DNA of 64,000 bases from NCBI RefSeq assembly GCF_009856865.1, contig NZ_WVUD01000011.1, forward strand, positions 42,426-106,425, read 5' to 3'. Below, piece after piece: positions 1 to 9,479 of this stretch; position 1 is the first letter of the stretch; each line of letters starts with the position of its first letter. Position numbers and translations under genes: made by a program. This DNA comes from Solidesulfovibrio aerotolerans. GTDB lineage: Bacteria; Desulfobacterota; Desulfovibrionia; Desulfovibrionales; Desulfovibrionaceae. Under the pieces are notes generated by a model. It made no database searches. It had not been told where the DNA came from and was given only the letters and a program-made list of their open reading frames with translations.

Positions 1-31
1 CCTGCGGCCGGCCCCATGCGGTGGCGGTGTT

Positions 32-1480
32 TTAGAACCAGTATTTGACGCCAAACGAGGTCATCCAGGCATCAGTGACGTTGCCGGTGAAGTTGCGGCT
101 GGCTGTATTCCAGATGCTGCCATTGGGATTGCCGTAATGCGCCCAGCCCGCCTCGACGATAAAGGCCAGGGTTTTTTCGTACACCCAGTATTTGGCGTTG
201 GCGTTGGCGGCGATGAGATATTCGCCGGTGGCCAGATCCTTGCCCATGGTCAGGTAGTTGCCGTTGCCACTGGAGGCCAGGACGGCCTTGCGCAGACCGG
301 CCGGGGAGTTGGTTCCCCAGGCGGCGGTAAAGGTGCCGAGCATGGTCAGCTTTTCCATAAACGAGATGTTTTTCAGCGACGCGCCAAGGCCCCAGGAGCC
401 CAGCGGATTGACGCCCATGTCGTTTTTGCTGAATTCCTGGCTGGTGGGATAGAGGAAGGAGCTGCCCAGGCCGAAGTAGCCGGCCATGGAGGGAATGCGC
501 TCGGAACCGTTGCGCAGGCTCGAATCCTCCCCGGAACTCCACCAGGCACCGAGTTGCGGCGTGGCCCAGTCAAAGCCGGTGTATTCCAGGCCGCCGTCGA
601 TGAACCAGCCCTGGCGGCTGGAGCGTTCCCGGTCGGCCATGGCCCCCTGGCCGTAGATGCCGTCAGCGTAAAATTTAAACGGTTCGGCGACGGTGACCGC
701 CAGATTGAGGCCGCCCCACCAGTAGCCGTTTTGGTTATTGGCGCTATTTGGCGCGACGAAGCTGCCCCCGGAAACCATGCCGTTGCGGATGGCGGTGACC
801 GCCGAGGCGCTGGCCTTGCCCATGACGGCGGCCAAGCCCCAGGGCGTGATGGTGAAGCCGTCCAGCACGACGGGCAGGGTCAGGAAATAGATGTCGAGCT
901 CGTCGTCGACCTGGGTGGTGGTGATGTCATAGGTGCGGTTGGCATCGATCAGGCGGGAGAAGCCGGCTATCGGCTCGAACACGCCCGTAACGATGGGTGC
1001 CTTGACCACCAGCCCGGCAAAGGAGTTCGTGGCACCGTCGCCCGAGCCCTTGGCGGCCAGGATCGGGGAATCGTAGAAAATCGGCGCTTCGGGCATGGAG
1101 AAGGGCTGCAGGCCGGCTGTAATTTCCACATCGGAGCCGGGCCATTTAAAGGCCAGATAGGCTTGGTAGACATCGATGGAAACGGTGGGGTTGGCGGCGG
1201 TGTAGGTGCCATAGCCCCAGGGCGTGTCGTTGACCCGGATGCCCAGGCGAAACTTGACGGCTTCGTTGGCCACGAAATCGGTGCGCAAACGCCAGCGTTG
1301 CCATATTTCAAAGGTGTCTTCCGTCTGGGTGCCCTTGGCGTTCCAGGACGTCCAGTTGTGGTTCTCGAAAAAAACGCCGTAGGCTCGAAAATCGCCAGCC
1401 ATTTTGACTTCGGTAGCGGCCTGGGCCGTGGCTGTTGCAACAAGCAGGCAGAACAGCAACGCTGCGGTGATCCGTTTCAT
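32..1480 (-). CDS. Desulfovibrio-type outer-membrane porin
   Basis: A 482-aa protein with a clear Sec signal peptide: Lys-Arg at residues 2-3, a hydrophobic Leu/Ala-rich core, and probable cleavage after AQA near residue 21. The mature part alternates polar and hydrophobic residues, is rich in Trp, Tyr and Gly, and ends in Phe (KYWF), as expected for a C-terminal beta-strand recognised by the BAM complex. This matches the homotrimeric general porins of Desulfovibrio, which passively admit small solutes across the outer membrane. The start is preceded by a good ribosome site (GGGAGAAGGT). It is a single gene with a leader of about 180 nt. The family call is from overall pattern; substrate preference cannot be read. 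Confidence 0.85.
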   Translation of the reverse strand: MKRITAALLFCLLVATATAQAATEVKMAGDFRAYGVFFENHNWTSWNAKGTQTEDTFEIWQRWRLRTDFVANEAVKFRLGIRVNDTPWGYGTYTAANPTVSIDVYQAYLAFKWPGSDVEITAGLQPFSMPEAPIFYDSPILAAKGSGDGATNSFAGLVVKAPIVTGVFEPIAGFSRLIDANRTYDITTTQVDDELDIYFLTLPVVLDGFTITPWGLAAVMGKASASAVTAIRNGMVSGGSFVAPNSANNQNGYWWGGLNLAVTVAEPFKFYADGIYGQGAMADRERSSRQGWFIDGGLEYTGFDWATPQLGAWWSSGEDSSLRNGSERIPSMAGYFGLGSSFLYPTSQEFSKNDMGVNPLGSWGLGASLKNISFMEKLTMLGTFTAAWGTNSPAGLRKAVLASSGNGNYLTMGKDLATGEYLIAANANAKYWVYEKTLAFIVEAGWAHYGNPNGSIWNTASRNFTGNVTDAWMTSFGVKYWF

Positions 1481-1667
1481 ACCTTCTCCCTTGGGTGTTG
1501 TACTGCACTCTGCGTCTATAGAGGCCCTGTGGTGTCTCTCCTGTTACGTCGCCGTGGCAACAAGCGGCATTTTTGCAACAACAGCTTTCGGGAAAACAAA
1601 GCCGCACGCTTCGTTGCGCTCCAGCCCGCAGGGACGCGCCTGCCGAAGGCCGACAGGACGCGCACAG

Positions 1668-1695
1668 CCTATATGGGTAATTATGTAATTGTTAA
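1668..1695 (-). promoter_or_regulatory. Candidate sigma-70 promoter for the porin gene
   Basis: Reading the minus strand, TTAACA (1695-1690) is followed after 16 nt by TATAGG (1673-1668). The predicted transcript would start near 1661 and leave a leader of about 180 nt before the porin start. The boxes fit the consensus at 5/6 and 4/6, so this is only a candidate. Confidence 0.4.
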
Positions 1696-1819
1696 AACAG
1701 AAATCGACCAACGGCAAGCATTTGTATGGGGCATACCAGCCCCGGGCCTGTGCCCTGGCCGCGCAGGCGCAACGCCGCAACATAGTTGATCCTTGCGGGT
1801 CGCGGCGGCCATAGCGGCG

Positions 1820-1936
1820 GCCATGCCGGGCGACGTGCCATGCCGGGCCACGGCGGGCCATGACACTTGTGATTTCCTGTGAAAGGGCCTTGCTTTGCGC
1901 TGGTTGGAAAGTGGGCTAACGACGTGGGCCAACGAC
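1820..1936. repeat. Two tandem direct repeats (17-bp x2 and 13-bp x2) upstream of trpB2
   Basis: A 17-bp unit beginning GCCATGCCGGGC occurs at 1820-1836 and 1837-1853 with two differences. A 13-bp unit, GTGGGCTAACGAC then GTGGGCCAACGAC, occurs at 1911-1923 and 1924-1936 with one difference. Both lie in the gene-free region before trpB2. Paired direct repeats can be regulator sites, but no regulator is indicated here. Confidence 0.6.
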
Positions 1937-2051
1937 GTTGACACGACACCGAATCCGTGGTTTGGCACAACGGGCCGCATGGTTGGCCGTGCTGTTTGGG
2001 AGAAAACCCTTGCCCAGGGCCTGTGGAATAATTCGAAAACTGGAGTGATCC

Positions 2052-3398
2052 ATGGACGTTAAGATACATCTTCCCGAGAGCGACATGCCGACTCAGTGGT
2101 ACAACGCCCTGCCGGACCTGCCAACACCTCTGGCACCGCCGCTCGATCCCCAGACCAAGCAGCCCGTAAGTCCCGAGCAGCTTGAAGTCATCTTTCCCAA
2201 GGCCGTTATTGAGCAGGAGATGTCTCCCCAGCGTTGGTTGCCCATCCCCCAGCCGGTGCTTGACGTCTATCGCCTCTATCGCCCCACGCCCCTGGTGCGG
2301 GCCACACGCCTGGAAGCGGCCCTTGGCGTTAAATGCAAGATTTATTATAAAAACGAGTCCGTTTCGCCGGCCGGCTCGCACAAGCCCAATACCGCCATCC
2401 CCCAAGCCTATTACAACAAGGCCGAAGGTGTTCGCCGACTGGCAACAGAGACGGGAGCCGGCCAGTGGGGCACGGCCCTTTCCTTTGCCTGTTCCATGCT
2501 GGGGATGGAATGCACGGTCTACATGGTCAAGGTGAGCTACGATCAAAAGCCCTATCGCCGTATTCTCATCAACGCCTACGGCGGCGAGGTCTTTGCTTCG
2601 CCCTCGATACGCACGCAGACCGGCCGGGCCATGCTGGAAAGCGATCCCGACTGCACCGGGTCGCTTGGGCTGGCCATCTCTGAAGCCGTGGAAGACGCCG
2701 CGACCCACGCGGACACCAAATACGCCCTGGGCAGCGTGCTCAACCATGTCCTGCACCACCAGACCGTCATTGGCCTGGAAGTGGAAAAGCAGTTGGCCAT
2801 GGTCGGGGACAAGCCCGACTATCTGGTGGGCTGCGTGGGCGGCGGCAGCAACTTCGCCGGCTTGATCACGCCCTTTTTGCCGCGAAAGCTTTCCGGCGAA
2901 GCCATCCGTTTTGTCGCCGTGGAGCCCAAGGCCTGCCCGACCCTGACCCGGGGGCAGTTCCGCTACGACTACGGCGACGTGGCGCGGCTGACACCCCTGC
3001 TCAAGATGCACACCCTGGGGCACGCCTTCATGCCCGCGCCCATCCATGCCGGCGGCCTGCGCTACCATGGCGACGCGCCCATTTTGTGCAATCTGGTCAA
3101 CGAGGGATTGGTGGAGGCCACGGCCTACTACCAGACCGAGTGTTTCGAGGCGGCCCAGTTGTTTTTGCGCACCGAGGGCTTCCTGCCGGCCCCGGAAACC
3201 TCCCACGCCATCAAGGGTGCCATCGAAACGGCGAAAAAGGCCAAACCCGGCGAGTCGGTGGTGTTTCTCTATTCTGGCCACGGCCTGCTCGATCTGGCCT
3301 CGTACGACGCCTTCCTGCAGGGAAAATTGACGGATTTCGCCTATCCCGAGGAGCATATTGCCGAGGCCCTCAAGGCCTGCCCGGACGTCGCGGAATAG
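2052..3398 (+). CDS. trpB2: TrpB2-type tryptophan synthase beta-like enzyme
   Basis: A 448-aa PLP-dependent enzyme of the TrpB2 class (TIGR01415-like), longer than the ~400 aa of ordinary TrpB1. It joins indole or a related nucleophile to serine to give tryptophan. The PLP lysine lies in the motif SPAGSHKPN near residue 113, and the phosphate-binding Gly-rich loop is GCVGGGSN near residue 259. No trpA or other trp gene is adjacent, so it may act as a stand-alone indole-salvage enzyme, as proposed for TrpB2 proteins; that is inference. The start is supported by GGAG about 6 nt upstream. A strong intrinsic terminator follows it. Confidence 0.9.
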   Translation: MDVKIHLPESDMPTQWYNALPDLPTPLAPPLDPQTKQPVSPEQLEVIFPKAVIEQEMSPQRWLPIPQPVLDVYRLYRPTPLVRATRLEAALGVKCKIYYKNESVSPAGSHKPNTAIPQAYYNKAEGVRRLATETGAGQWGTALSFACSMLGMECTVYMVKVSYDQKPYRRILINAYGGEVFASPSIRTQTGRAMLESDPDCTGSLGLAISEAVEDAATHADTKYALGSVLNHVLHHQTVIGLEVEKQLAMVGDKPDYLVGCVGGGSNFAGLITPFLPRKLSGEAIRFVAVEPKACPTLTRGQFRYDYGDVARLTPLLKMHTLGHAFMPAPIHAGGLRYHGDAPILCNLVNEGLVEATAYYQTECFEAAQLFLRTEGFLPAPETSHAIKGAIETAKKAKPGESVVFLYSGHGLLDLASYDAFLQGKLTDFAYPEEHIAEALKACPDVAE

Positions 3399-3435
3399 TA
3401 AAGTCCACGGCCGTCTGGTGGCCGTCCCAGCGTTG

Positions 3436-3472
3436 CAAAAGCCCGCCGGAGGTCCTGTCCGGCGGGCTTTTG
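3436..3472 (+). terminator. Intrinsic terminator after trpB2
   Basis: A perfect 15-bp inverted repeat (3436-3450 with 3458-3472) with a 7-nt loop. The G+C-rich core is GCCCGCCGGA/TCCGGCGGGC and the stem ends in a short T run. It lies 38 nt after the trpB2 stop codon. Confidence 0.85.
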
Positions 3473-3502
3473 CGTGGTGTGCCCGGTGTTGTCCCCAAGC
3501 TT

Positions 3503-3593
3503 CGCTGCCGTATCAAGGCTGGAGCGGCACGCCGACACGCCGTCTCTGATTGCGGCGATAAAAGAGCGAGGTCCGCTGCCGTATCAAGGCTGG
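3503..3593. repeat. Perfect 20-bp direct repeat flanking a 51-bp spacer
   Basis: The 20-mer CGCTGCCGTATCAAGGCTGG occurs at 3503-3522 and again at 3574-3593. The second copy contains the stop codon (TCA at 3584-3586 on the plus strand) and last codons of the DUF188 gene on the minus strand, so the repeat defines that protein's C-terminus. Origin unknown: either a local duplication of the gene end or a dispersed element. Confidence 0.8.
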
Positions 3594-4051
3594 CGAGGCA
3601 TGGTGCCGGCGTGGCGGGTTAGAAAGATATCGAGCTGGTTGGCAAAGGCTTCCTTATCGCGGTTATGCAGCGGCGGCGGGCCGCCAGTGGTCACGCCGGC
3701 CCCGCGCAACTCGTAGAGCAGATTGCGCATGGTCAGCCGGCCCTGGATGTTGTCCTTGGTGTACAGTTCGCCCCGGGGATTGAGCGCATGGCCGTCTTTT
3801 TCAATGACCAGGGCGGCCAGCGGAATGTCGGCCGTAATGACCAGATCGCCGGGTACCACGCGGGCCACAATGGCCGCATCCACCACGTCGAACCCTTGGC
3901 CTGTCCGCACAAAGGCGAGGTAGGGTGAAGCGGGGATCTGCAAAAACTTGTTGGCCACCAGTGTCATGGGAATGCGGCGGCGCATGGCGGCGCGAAACAG
4001 AATTTCCTTGATGGGGCCGGGCAGGGCGTCGGCATCGACGTAAATGTGCAT
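3584..4051 (-). CDS. YaiI/YqxD family protein (DUF188)
   Basis: A 155-aa protein of the YaiI/YqxD (DUF188) family, a PIN-like fold with conserved acidic residues. The typical start [18 protein letters not shown] carries the paired acidic positions, and [17 protein letters not shown] is a further conserved block. Length matches the family (about 150 aa). The function is not established; the PIN-like fold suggests nuclease activity, which is inference. It starts only 9 nt after the stop of the LOG-family gene and has a GAGGAAG ribosome site, so the two form an operon. Its stop codon lies in a 20-bp repeat. Confidence 0.88.
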   Translation of the reverse strand: MHIYVDADALPGPIKEILFRAAMRRRIPMTLVANKFLQIPASPYLAFVRTGQGFDVVDAAIVARVVPGDLVITADIPLAALVIEKDGHALNPRGELYTKDNIQGRLTMRNLLYELRGAGVTTGGPPPLHNRDKEAFANQLDIFLTRHAGTMPRQP

Positions 4052-4060
4052 GTGCTTCCT

Positions 4061-4717
4061 CTAGATAATCACGTGCCGCCGGATATACGCCACAGCCTCT
4101 TCCGGGGTGTCGAGCACGGTAAAAAGCTCCAGATCATCCGCCGAGACGTAGCCCTTGTCCAGCAGTGTGCCCTTAAACCAGTCGATAAGCCCGCTCCAGA
4201 ACTGCCTGCCCATAAAAATGATGGGAAAGGGCTTGATGCGTCGGGTCTGAATCAGCACCATGGCTTCGCTCAGTTCGTCCAGGGTGCCGAAACCGCCGGG
4301 CATGGCGATATACGCCATGGCGTATTTGATAAACATAAGCTTGCGGATGAAAAAATAGCGGTAGTCGCTGCGAATGGTCAGATACTTGTTGGGCTGCTGC
4401 TCCAGCGGCAGATGAATGTGCAGGCCGACAGACTGGCCGCCGGCCTCGTTGGCCCCCTTGTTGGCCGCTTCCATGAGTCCCGGGCCGCCGCCGGTGATGA
4501 CCGAATAGCCGGCCCGGCACAGCATATCGGCCAGCCGGGTGGTTTCGTGGTAGATCGGATCGTCGGGCTGGGTGCGGGCCGAGCCGAAAATGGACACGGC
4601 GGGATTTAAGTCCCCAAGCTGCTCGAAACCGTCCACGATTTCGGCCATGATTTTAAAAAGCCGCCAGGATTCGGACATGGACAGGTCGTTTATGAGATAC
4701 TGGCGCGAGGCGGGCAT
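4061..4717 (-). CDS. LOG-family Rossmann-fold protein (TIGR00730-like)
   Basis: A 218-aa protein with the diagnostic motif PGGFGTLDE and an N-terminal GSARTQPDDP loop. These mark the LOG/lysine-decarboxylase-like family, whose characterised members are cytokinin-type nucleoside 5'-monophosphate phosphoribohydrolases. In bacteria the role is usually nucleotide salvage or clean-up. I chose the ATG at 4717, preceded by CAAAGGAGCG; a frame extends upstream to 4777 without a ribosome site. It is the first gene of a two-gene minus-strand operon with the DUF188 gene. Confidence 0.88.
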   Translation of the reverse strand: MPASRQYLINDLSMSESWRLFKIMAEIVDGFEQLGDLNPAVSIFGSARTQPDDPIYHETTRLADMLCRAGYSVITGGGPGLMEAANKGANEAGGQSVGLHIHLPLEQQPNKYLTIRSDYRYFFIRKLMFIKYAMAYIAMPGGFGTLDELSEAMVLIQTRRIKPFPIIFMGRQFWSGLIDWFKGTLLDKGYVSADDLELFTVLDTPEEAVAYIRRHVII

Positions 4718-4878
4718 GGGCGCTCCTTTGCGGGCTAAGCGGTCGAGGCTTTTCAGCGGCAGCCGAACGGGGTACATGGTGGGATGCGGCTACCGCTTTG
4801 GCGTGTTCGCCGGTCTTGCCCGCTTGGGCGAGGTTTATCAAGACGTGGCCGGCCCCCCGGCCAAACTTCGGAGGCATC

Positions 4879-6486
4879 ATGAAGGTTAAGTTTCTCGGCG
4901 CGGCCGGCACCGTCACCGGTTCCTGCCATTGCATCGAAACCGCCGCCGCCCGGTTCGCCATCGACTGCGGCATGCACCAGGGCAACGAAACCATCGAGCG
5001 CCGAAACCTGGATACTTCGGTCTATCAGCCGCGCAAAATGGATTTTTTCATCCTGACCCATGCCCATATCGACCATTCGGGGCTGTTGCCGCGCATGGTC
5101 AAAACCGGGTTTTCCGGCAAGATCTACTGCACCCCGCCCACCCGCGATCTGCTGGGCATCATGCTCGAAGACAGCGCCCACATCCAGGAAATGGAGGCCG
5201 AGTGGGCCAGCCGCAAAAACCGCCGCCACGGTGCCCGCCCGGTGGAGGCCCTCTACACCCGGGCCGACGCCGAAGCCACAACGAAACTCCTCACGCCCAT
5301 CCCCTACGGCCAGCCCTTTTCGCCGGCCCCGGGCATAACCGCCGTCTACCACGACGCCGGGCATATCCTGGGTTCGGCCTTTATCGAGCTGACCCTGGAG
5401 GGCGACGGCAAGCGCACCCGCATGCTCTTTTCCGGTGATCTCGGCCGCCCGGACCAGTTGCTGGTCAACGACCCGGACAAGCCCGTGGACACCGACTATC
5501 TCTTTTTGGAAGGCACCTACGGCGACCGCGACCATAAAAACGTGGCCGACAGCCGCGAGGAACTGGCCCAGGCCATCCGCGCCAGCTACGAGCGCGGCGG
5601 CAAGGTCATTATCCCGGCCTTTGCCGTGGAGCGCACCCAGGAGCTGTTGTTCTGCCTGCATCTGTTGCAAAAGGAAGGCCGGATACCGTCCGATATGCCG
5701 GTCTTTGTGGACAGCCCGCTGGCCATCAAGGCCACAGAGATCTTTAAGCGCAATCCGGCCTATCTCGACGCCGAGACGCGGGCCTATTTCGACCGGGGCG
5801 AAGACCCGCTGTCCCTGCCCACGTTGCGCTTTACCCTCAGTACGGACCAGTCCCGCGAAATAAACGAGATGGCCGGCCCGGCCATTGTCATCGCGGCCAG
5901 CGGCATGTGCAACGCCGGACGCATCAAGCACCATCTGCGCCATAACCTCTGGCGTCCCGAGGCCACCATCGTCTTTGTGGGCTTCCAGGCCATGGGCACG
6001 CCCGGGCGAAAGATCGTGGACGGCGCGAAAATGATCCGGATTTTTGGCGAGGAAGTGGTGGTCAATGCCCGCATCTTCACCATCGGCGGCTTTTCCTCCC
6101 ACGCCGGCCAGAGCCAGATTCTCACCTGGTTGTCGCATTTTAAGGTCAACCATCCGCAGGTGTTTCTGGTCCACGGCGAACAAAAGTCCCTGGACACCCT
6201 GGCCGGGCTTATCCGCCAGCGCTTCGGCGTCACGGTGCGCATTCCCCAGTATCTGGAAGAATATACCCTGACCCCCGGGGCCGAGCCGGTGGTGGCGGTG
6301 GACGCCGAAAAGGCCCACCCGCGCATCGACTGGGACGTGGTTTTCACCGAGATGGAGGGCCGCCTGTCCCGAATGCGGGAACGCACCAAGACCCTGGCCG
6401 ATCGGCCAGTGGAGGAACAGGCGGAAATGCGCCAGCGGCTTTTGGCCCTGGACCGGGAGTTGCTGGAGCTGCTCTCGGAGATGTGA
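4879..6486 (+). CDS. MBL-fold beta-CASP hydrolase, RNA-processing type
   Basis: A 535-aa metallo-beta-lactamase-fold protein. The metal site motif HAHIDHSG is at about residues 63-70, with further ligands in HDAGHILGS and FSGDLG. The C-terminal half is a beta-CASP plus RMMBL region (GGFSSHAGQ, FLVHGEQ). This is the architecture of CPSF73/Ysh1-like exoribonucleases and endoribonucleases. RNA as substrate is inferred from the family. The start at 4879 has CGGAGG 4 nt upstream; the frame is open to 4798 without a better start. The gene stands alone between two minus-strand units. Confidence 0.88.
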   Translation: MKVKFLGAAGTVTGSCHCIETAAARFAIDCGMHQGNETIERRNLDTSVYQPRKMDFFILTHAHIDHSGLLPRMVKTGFSGKIYCTPPTRDLLGIMLEDSAHIQEMEAEWASRKNRRHGARPVEALYTRADAEATTKLLTPIPYGQPFSPAPGITAVYHDAGHILGSAFIELTLEGDGKRTRMLFSGDLGRPDQLLVNDPDKPVDTDYLFLEGTYGDRDHKNVADSREELAQAIRASYERGGKVIIPAFAVERTQELLFCLHLLQKEGRIPSDMPVFVDSPLAIKATEIFKRNPAYLDAETRAYFDRGEDPLSLPTLRFTLSTDQSREINEMAGPAIVIAASGMCNAGRIKHHLRHNLWRPEATIVFVGFQAMGTPGRKIVDGAKMIRIFGEEVVVNARIFTIGGFSSHAGQSQILTWLSHFKVNHPQVFLVHGEQKSLDTLAGLIRQRFGVTVRIPQYLEEYTLTPGAEPVVAVDAEKAHPRIDWDVVFTEMEGRLSRMRERTKTLADRPVEEQAEMRQRLLALDRELLELLSEM

Positions 6487-6560
6487 GCCGGTGGAGCGGG
6501 CGCGGCTTTGGGGGGTGTCCCCGTCGCCGCGCCGCCCGCCGAGGCAGGAGGGCGGCGACG

Positions 6561-6779
6561 TTACTTGAGGCGGTAGGTGATGCGGCCGCGGGTGAGGTCG
6601 TAGGGGGAAAGCTCGACCTTGACCCGGTCGCCGGGCAGGATGCGGATGTAGAACTTGCGCATTTTGCCGGAGATGTGGGCCAGCACGGCGTGCCCGTTTT
6701 CCAGCTCGACGCGAAACATGGCGTTGGGTAGTGCTTCCTGCACCACGCCGTCGACCTCAATAGCGCCTTCTTTGGCCAT
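6561..6779 (-). CDS. infA: Translation initiation factor IF-1
   Basis: A 72-aa S1/OB-fold protein with the standard IF-1 sequence: start [19 protein letters not shown], the block [20 protein letters not shown], and end [14 protein letters not shown]-1 binds the 30S A site and helps select the initiator tRNA. The ATG at 6779 is preceded by AGGAGG. The gene is solitary, as is common for infA outside ribosomal-protein clusters. Downstream, an imperfect G+C-rich inverted repeat (6522-6529 with 6553-6560) lies between it and the convergent hydrolase gene, without a T run. Confidence 0.97.
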   Translation of the reverse strand: MAKEGAIEVDGVVQEALPNAMFRVELENGHAVLAHISGKMRKFYIRILPGDRVKVELSPYDLTRGRITYRLK

Positions 6780-6953
6780 AATCTGTATCCTCCTGCGGCA
6801 CGCCGTATGGGCGCGGCCGCTACGGTCGCGTTGTTGAGAACGTAGTAAGATAGTCGATTTTTTTACGGTTGGCAAGGGGGCGGGAGCGCTTCTCCAGTCC
6901 TTGCCGCCTGCCCGCCTTTCAGATTATACCCCGGGAAAAAAGGATATAACGCC

Positions 6954-8153
6954 GTGCTTACGCGCCCCCAATTGGAAAAATACGCCGATGTTCTCGTCTG
7001 GGGACTGACCACTTCGCGCGCCGAACCGTACAAGCCGGGCGATGTCATCCTGGTCCAATACGAACTGGCCGCCATAAAGCTCGCCGAGGCCGTGTACGCC
7101 AAGCTTTTGGCCCGGGGGCTTAATCCCGTGCCCCGGCTGGCCCTGACCCCGGCCATGGAATCCGCCTTTTACGGCGTGGCCGACGAGGCCCAGCTCGTCT
7201 TCCAGGCCCCCGGCCAGGTCGAACTCAACGAAAATCTGCACGGTGCCATGCATCTGCTGGCCCCGGACAGCTTGACGCATTTAAGCGGCGTCGATCCCAA
7301 ACGCATTGCCACGGCCGCCCTGGCGCGAAAACCCCTGCGCGACATCTTAGTCGGCCGGGAGGAGCGGGGCGAATTCGGCTGGACGCTGTGTCTGTATCCC
7401 ACCGCCGAACTGGCCGCCAAAGCCGGCATGACGAAAAAAGAATACGCCGCCCAGGTCATTGCAGCTTGTTTCTTGAAAGACGCCGACCCGGTCGCCCGCT
7501 GGAGCAAGCTGTACGAAGACGCCCGGGAAATAAAAGCCTGGCTTGGCAGCATAAAGGCCGAATACCTGCACGTCGAATCCGCCAACGTGGATTTGAAGGT
7601 CACGCCCGGGGCCAAGCGCCGCTGGCTGGGCCTGTCCGGCCACAATATCCCGAGTTTCGAGATTTTCACTTCCCCGGACTGGCGCGGCACCACCGGGCGG
7701 TATTACGCCGATCAGCTGTCGTATCGCAGCGGCAACCTGGTCGGCGGCGTACGCCTGACCTTTGCCAACGGCCAGGTCACGGAGATTGCCGCCGAACAGG
7801 GCGAGCAGTTTGTGCGCAAACAATTGGCCATGGACCCCGGGGCTTCCCGGCTGGGCGAGTTTTCCCTGACGGACCGCCGGTTCTCCCGCATCGACAAATT
7901 CATGGCCAACACGCTCTATGACGAGAATTTCGGCGGAGCGAACGGAAACTGCCATGTGGCCGTGGGAAGCTCCTATTCCGACACCTACGACGGCGACCCG
8001 GCCAGCCTTGACGCTGCCGCCAAAGCTGACCTGGGCTTTAACGATTCGGCCCTGCACTGGGATCTGGTCAATACCGAGCCCAAGCGGGTCCGGGCGCATC
8101 TCGCCGACGGCCGCGACGTCACCATTTATGAGGATGGCCAGTTCGCGTATTGA
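6954..8153 (+). CDS. M29-family aminopeptidase
   Basis: A 399-aa metallopeptidase of the M29 family (AmpS/AmpT/aminopeptidase II type), at the usual length of about 400 aa. These cytosolic dimers use two metal ions to remove N-terminal residues. Family landmarks include LSGHNIPSFEIFTSPDW, an acidic EQGEQFVRKQL segment, GEFSLTD, and near the C-terminus NCHVAVGSSYSDTYDG and ALHWDLVN, which carry metal-binding His/Glu/Asp residues. The start is GTG at 6954 with AAAAAAGGA about 10 nt upstream. Oligopeptide catabolism is the likely role. It is a single gene divergent from infA. Confidence 0.9.
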   Translation: MLTRPQLEKYADVLVWGLTTSRAEPYKPGDVILVQYELAAIKLAEAVYAKLLARGLNPVPRLALTPAMESAFYGVADEAQLVFQAPGQVELNENLHGAMHLLAPDSLTHLSGVDPKRIATAALARKPLRDILVGREERGEFGWTLCLYPTAELAAKAGMTKKEYAAQVIAACFLKDADPVARWSKLYEDAREIKAWLGSIKAEYLHVESANVDLKVTPGAKRRWLGLSGHNIPSFEIFTSPDWRGTTGRYYADQLSYRSGNLVGGVRLTFANGQVTEIAAEQGEQFVRKQLAMDPGASRLGEFSLTDRRFSRIDKFMANTLYDENFGGANGNCHVAVGSSYSDTYDGDPASLDAAAKADLGFNDSALHWDLVNTEPKRVRAHLADGRDVTIYEDGQFAY

Positions 8154-8235
8154 CGCCGACGGGAAGGCACCGTATCGCGGCAGTGGCGCGCGGTCCTGGG
8201 GACCGGCGCGACCGGGGATATGCAAGGAGTGGGGT

Positions 8236-8718
8236 ATGCGCAGATTGGCAGTGCTGAGCGTGGCGGCGGTTCTTTTGGTTTTTGGTCTGGCCCAGGCCGG
8301 TTCCAAGGCCAACCCGGACATCAAGGGCTGGGAAAAGGGCGGGGAATACGACAGGATGTTCGATCCCAAGGAAGCCGACGCCATCAAAGGCCGGGTGGTG
8401 AAGATTTATGACATGACGCCATCGCCCGGCATGGCCACGGGTGTTGCCTTGCAGGTCGAGGACAAAAAAGACAAAACCCTGGAAATCGTCCACCTGGGAC
8501 CAAAAGATTTCGTTGATCTGGCCTCCATTGGCCTGAAAGAAGGCGACCAGATCAAGGCGGCCGGGGTCTGGGCCGAGTTTGACGGCCAGGATGTGCTGCT
8601 TGCCGTCAAGGTGAAAAAGGGCGAGAACCAGCAACTCAAGGTCCGACGCACCAAGGACGGCTTCCCTTTTTGGAGCATGACACCCGAGGAACGCCAGCGG
8701 GAATCGGCCGGAGACTAG
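8236..8718 (+). CDS. Small exported OB-fold-like protein
   Basis: A 160-aa protein with a signal peptide (Arg-Arg at 2-3, hydrophobic core, AQA cleavage site near residue 22). The middle contains KGRVVKIYDM and EGDQIKAAGVWAEFDGQDVL, the alternating strand and turn pattern of small periplasmic OB-fold proteins. The C-terminus is charged. I do not recognise a named family; it resembles short secreted proteins seen in Desulfovibrio. The start has a strong AAGGAGTGGGGT ribosome site. It follows the aminopeptidase gene by about 80 nt on the same strand and may be co-transcribed. Confidence 0.7.
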   Translation: MRRLAVLSVAAVLLVFGLAQAGSKANPDIKGWEKGGEYDRMFDPKEADAIKGRVVKIYDMTPSPGMATGVALQVEDKKDKTLEIVHLGPKDFVDLASIGLKEGDQIKAAGVWAEFDGQDVLLAVKVKKGENQQLKVRRTKDGFPFWSMTPEERQRESAGD

Positions 8719-8838
8719 TTTTTTTCGCCGTCGCCACGGATCGGCCTTGCATTGTTGGGCCTGCTTTCGTTACTAGTGGTCTAAGAGACGTATTCTGCCG
8801 CCGCAGGGGCGGCCACACCATAAATGGGAGCTTGTCGC

Positions 8839-9315
8839 ATGGAGGAAACCCTCAAGAAACAGGATGCCGAACTGCTGCAGCTCGTCACGTTTAGTATTGG
8901 CGAGGAAGAGTTTGGTGTCGATATCCTCAGCGTGCAGGAGATCATCCGCATGATGGATATCACCAAGGTTCCGCGCGCCCCTGACTTTGTCGAGGGCGTC
9001 ATCAATCTGCGGGGCAAGGTCATTCCCATCATCGATCTCAGGCGTCGCTTTGGCCTGTCCACCCGGGACCACGACAAGCATACCCGCATCATTGTCATTG
9101 AGATCAACAATATGATCGTGGGGTTTGTGGTCGATTCCGTCTCCGAGGTGCTGCGCATACCCGCCAGCACGGTCGAGCCGCCACCACCGGTGGTTTCCGG
9201 TCTGGAATCGGAGTATATCAGCGGCGTGGGCAAGCTTGAGGATCGGTTGCTTATCCTTTTGGATCTGAACAAACTGCTTTCCGGCGAAGAGCGCGACATG
9301 CTCGGGTCGTTCTAG
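8839..9315 (+). CDS. cheW: CheW-type chemotaxis adaptor
   Basis: A 158-aa protein that is almost entirely a CheW domain. Landmarks are FSIGEEEFGVDILSVQEI, the block APDFVEGVINLRGKVIPIID followed by LRRRFGL, and FVVDSVSEVLRIP. CheW bridges methyl-accepting receptors and the CheA kinase at the membrane. No cheA or receptor gene is nearby, so this is an orphan adaptor, as is common in Desulfovibrio with several copies. I prefer ATG 8839 because GGAG lies 8 nt upstream; an in-frame ATG at 8824 would add five residues. Confidence 0.93.
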   Translation: MEETLKKQDAELLQLVTFSIGEEEFGVDILSVQEIIRMMDITKVPRAPDFVEGVINLRGKVIPIIDLRRRFGLSTRDHDKHTRIIVIEINNMIVGFVVDSVSEVLRIPASTVEPPPPVVSGLESEYISGVGKLEDRLLILLDLNKLLSGEERDMLGSF

Positions 9316-9479
9316 ATCCAAGCCGCCACGCGCTCGGACCTGCGCCGGGGCGAGGTCTGGAGTGCTCCAGGCCTTGCCGTATCCTGGCTTGATGCGGCCG
9401 CTTGTGGGGCCGAGGCAACATTCGTTTGATTTCACGGCCGCCGTCACGACCTGTGGCGGCGGCCATCCCGTATTTCCCC

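Larger units (their letters stand above)
1481..2051. other. 571-bp gene-free region between divergent porin and trpB2
   Basis: I see no credible gene here; reading frames crossing it are extensions of antisense frames. It holds the porin leader and candidate promoter on the minus strand, and two short tandem repeats upstream of trpB2 that are listed separately. A perfect TTGACA at 1938-1943 faces trpB2 but has no acceptable -10 box at 16-18 nt, so I do not call a promoter. Confidence 0.6.

Noticed and set aside
1863..1885. CRP-like site (TGTGA twice) upstream of trpB2
   Set aside because: The two TGTGA words are in direct and not inverted orientation, so it does not match the CRP consensus.
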